Assembly (NCBI GenBank): GCA_026388755.1
Contig: JAPLJE010000773.1
Location: 1 to 7,474, forward strand
Direction: 5' to 3'
Origin: Deltaproteobacteria bacterium
GTDB taxonomy: Bacteria > Desulfobacterota > Desulfobacteria > Desulfobacterales > Desulfatirhabdiaceae
Length of the DNA stretch: 7,474 bases
Under the pieces are notes generated by a model that searched no databases, was not told the origin of the DNA, and was given only the letters and a program-made list of their open reading frames with translations. Below, one piece after another: positions 6,615 to 7,474 of this stretch. Position 1 is the stretch's first letter, and every line of letters starts with the position of its first letter. The position numbers were made by a program, and so were the translations under genes.

Positions 6615-6662
6615 AATGGTCGCTTAATTTTTGCAGCCCGATTCATAAAAGCCTCGGGCAGT
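6615..6662 (-). other. Short spacer with 3' end of a small frame overlapping the ATPase start by ATGA
   Basis: Only 48 nt separate the binding-protein stop from the ATPase start. On the minus strand a frame running through it reads ELPEAFMNRAAKIKRPL, and its TGA overlaps the ATPase ATG as ATGA. Such overlaps are typical of a preceding operon gene. It could be the tail of a deleted permease gene, or chance; the piece is too short to tell. Confidence 0.3.
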
Positions 6663-7474
6663 TCAATCCTGTTTTGCCTGTGCAGCCGTCCGGGAGGATT
6701 CTTTTTTAAGAACGTTGCCATCTTCTCCAACAATAACCGTGGCCTGGTCAAGGAGTTCCGCCGAAATCGAAATACCCATTTTTCGGGCTGCCTGCAGATT
6801 CACCCCGATGGTTAACCGAGAGTATTTTTCAAACGGTATGGACTTTGGATCTTCGCCTTTCAAAATCCGATCCACGATATGCGCCGCCTGAATGCCGCTG
6901 GAGGTGTAATCATAGCCCAATGCGCCCAGAATCCCATCCGAAAGTCGTTCCACATCGCTCATGAACACGGGAATTTTTCGGGATTCAGACGCCTTTATGA
7001 CCGAATCCAACGCTGAAAAGACAATGTTGTCCGTCGCCAGCACAAACACGTCAATCTGTTGTTGGACCAGGGATTGCGCGGCCTGGTATACCTCGGATGA
7101 ATTGGTGACGGTAACCCCGACAAAGATCGCATCCGAATCCTGTTGAACGGCCTGCTGCAATTGTTCCACATTATAAACCGAATTGGCCTGACCCGCATCC
7201 CATATACAGCCGATCTTGATTTTTCCCTTCAGGATTTGACGGACCATTTTAAGGGTCTTATCCATCGGGACTGAACCATAAACTCCGGTGACATTGGGCA
7301 AATGATCCCTGTCCGACCGGCCGGCATCGATAATGAAAGGATTGGCGACGGTGGCAAAAACGATCGGCCGGTCTTTGATTTTATTCATTGCGGCCTGAGT
7401 GCATCCGGTTGAGATGGGAACAATCACATCGATCCGGTCCGAAATGAATTTATCCAGGATGGTGTTGACGGAAG
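6663..7474 (-). CDS. ABC transporter substrate-binding protein (ABC_sub_bind family, COG2984-like), N-terminus beyond window
   Basis: The last 269 residues of a periplasmic binding protein are present; the frame is open to the window edge, and the signal peptide plus roughly the first 70-80 residues lie outside. The fold is recognised from SVNTILDKFISDRIDVIVPI, then PIVFATVANPF, VTGVYGSVPMDKTL, IGCIWDAGQANSV, VFVLATDNIV, PVFMSDVE, and the near-terminal GALGYDYTSSGIQAAHIV with ILKGEDPKSIPFE and GVNLQAARKMGISIS, all typical of the ABC_sub_bind family. A GTG within it (7427) is not the true start. Characterised relatives bind aromatic amino acids such as tryptophan, but the ligand here cannot be read from the sequence. 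It precedes the disrupted ATPase by 48 nt and surely belongs to the same operon; the expected permease is missing from between them. Confidence 0.9.
   Translation of the reverse strand, partial: SVNTILDKFISDRIDVIVPISTGCTQAAMNKIKDRPIVFATVANPFIIDAGRSDRDHLPNVTGVYGSVPMDKTLKMVRQILKGKIKIGCIWDAGQANSVYNVEQLQQAVQQDSDAIFVGVTVTNSSEVYQAAQSLVQQQIDVFVLATDNIVFSALDSVIKASESRKIPVFMSDVERLSDGILGALGYDYTSSGIQAAHIVDRILKGEDPKSIPFEKYSRLTIGVNLQAARKMGISISAELLDQATVIVGEDGNVLKKESSRTAAQAKQD

Overview
The window looks like a chromosomal stretch from a Gram-negative anaerobe, most likely a Desulfobacterota-type (deltaproteobacterial) fatty-acid or aromatic-acid degrader. The grounds are the paired acyl-CoA synthetases, the secreted amino-acid-type solute-binding proteins with Sec signals, the moderately GC-rich coding sequence and the AT-rich intergenic DNA. 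The lineage is an inference from gene content, not from a marker gene.

Layout. At 1-1412 (minus) lies a FAD15-type long-chain acyl-CoA synthetase whose C-terminal domain is cut off by the window edge. An AT-rich divergent control region (1413-1668) carries three copies of a 14-15 bp repeat. It is followed on the plus strand by a second acyl-CoA synthetase of a different subfamily (1669-3509). The 5' end of that gene is broken: a well-positioned start with a strong ribosome binding site reads into a stop at 1800, while the rest of the protein continues in another frame. Its stop codon lies 4 nt from the stop of a convergent rhomboid intramembrane protease (3514-4371, minus). Upstream of the rhomboid on the same strand is a branched-chain amino-acid-type periplasmic binding protein (4448-5611). 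Further up is a second ABC-transport locus (5749-7474, minus) with an ATPase of the COG1101 type and the C-terminal part of an ABC_sub_bind (COG2984-type) solute-binding protein.

The ATPase is split in two by a 53-bp tandem duplication (6299-6404). Removing one copy restores a continuous 270-residue protein with all ABC motifs. The permease gene usually found between the binding protein and the ATPase in this family is absent; only 48 nt separate them.

The genes suggest uptake of small organic or amino-acid-like solutes together with activation of carboxylic acids to CoA thioesters. I see no clear new multi-gene system. The points most worth checking are the two disrupted genes, which could be real decay or strain-mixture assembly errors, the missing permease, and the iterated repeat in the divergent promoter. 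No RNA gene, CRISPR array, insertion sequence or phage gene was recognised.
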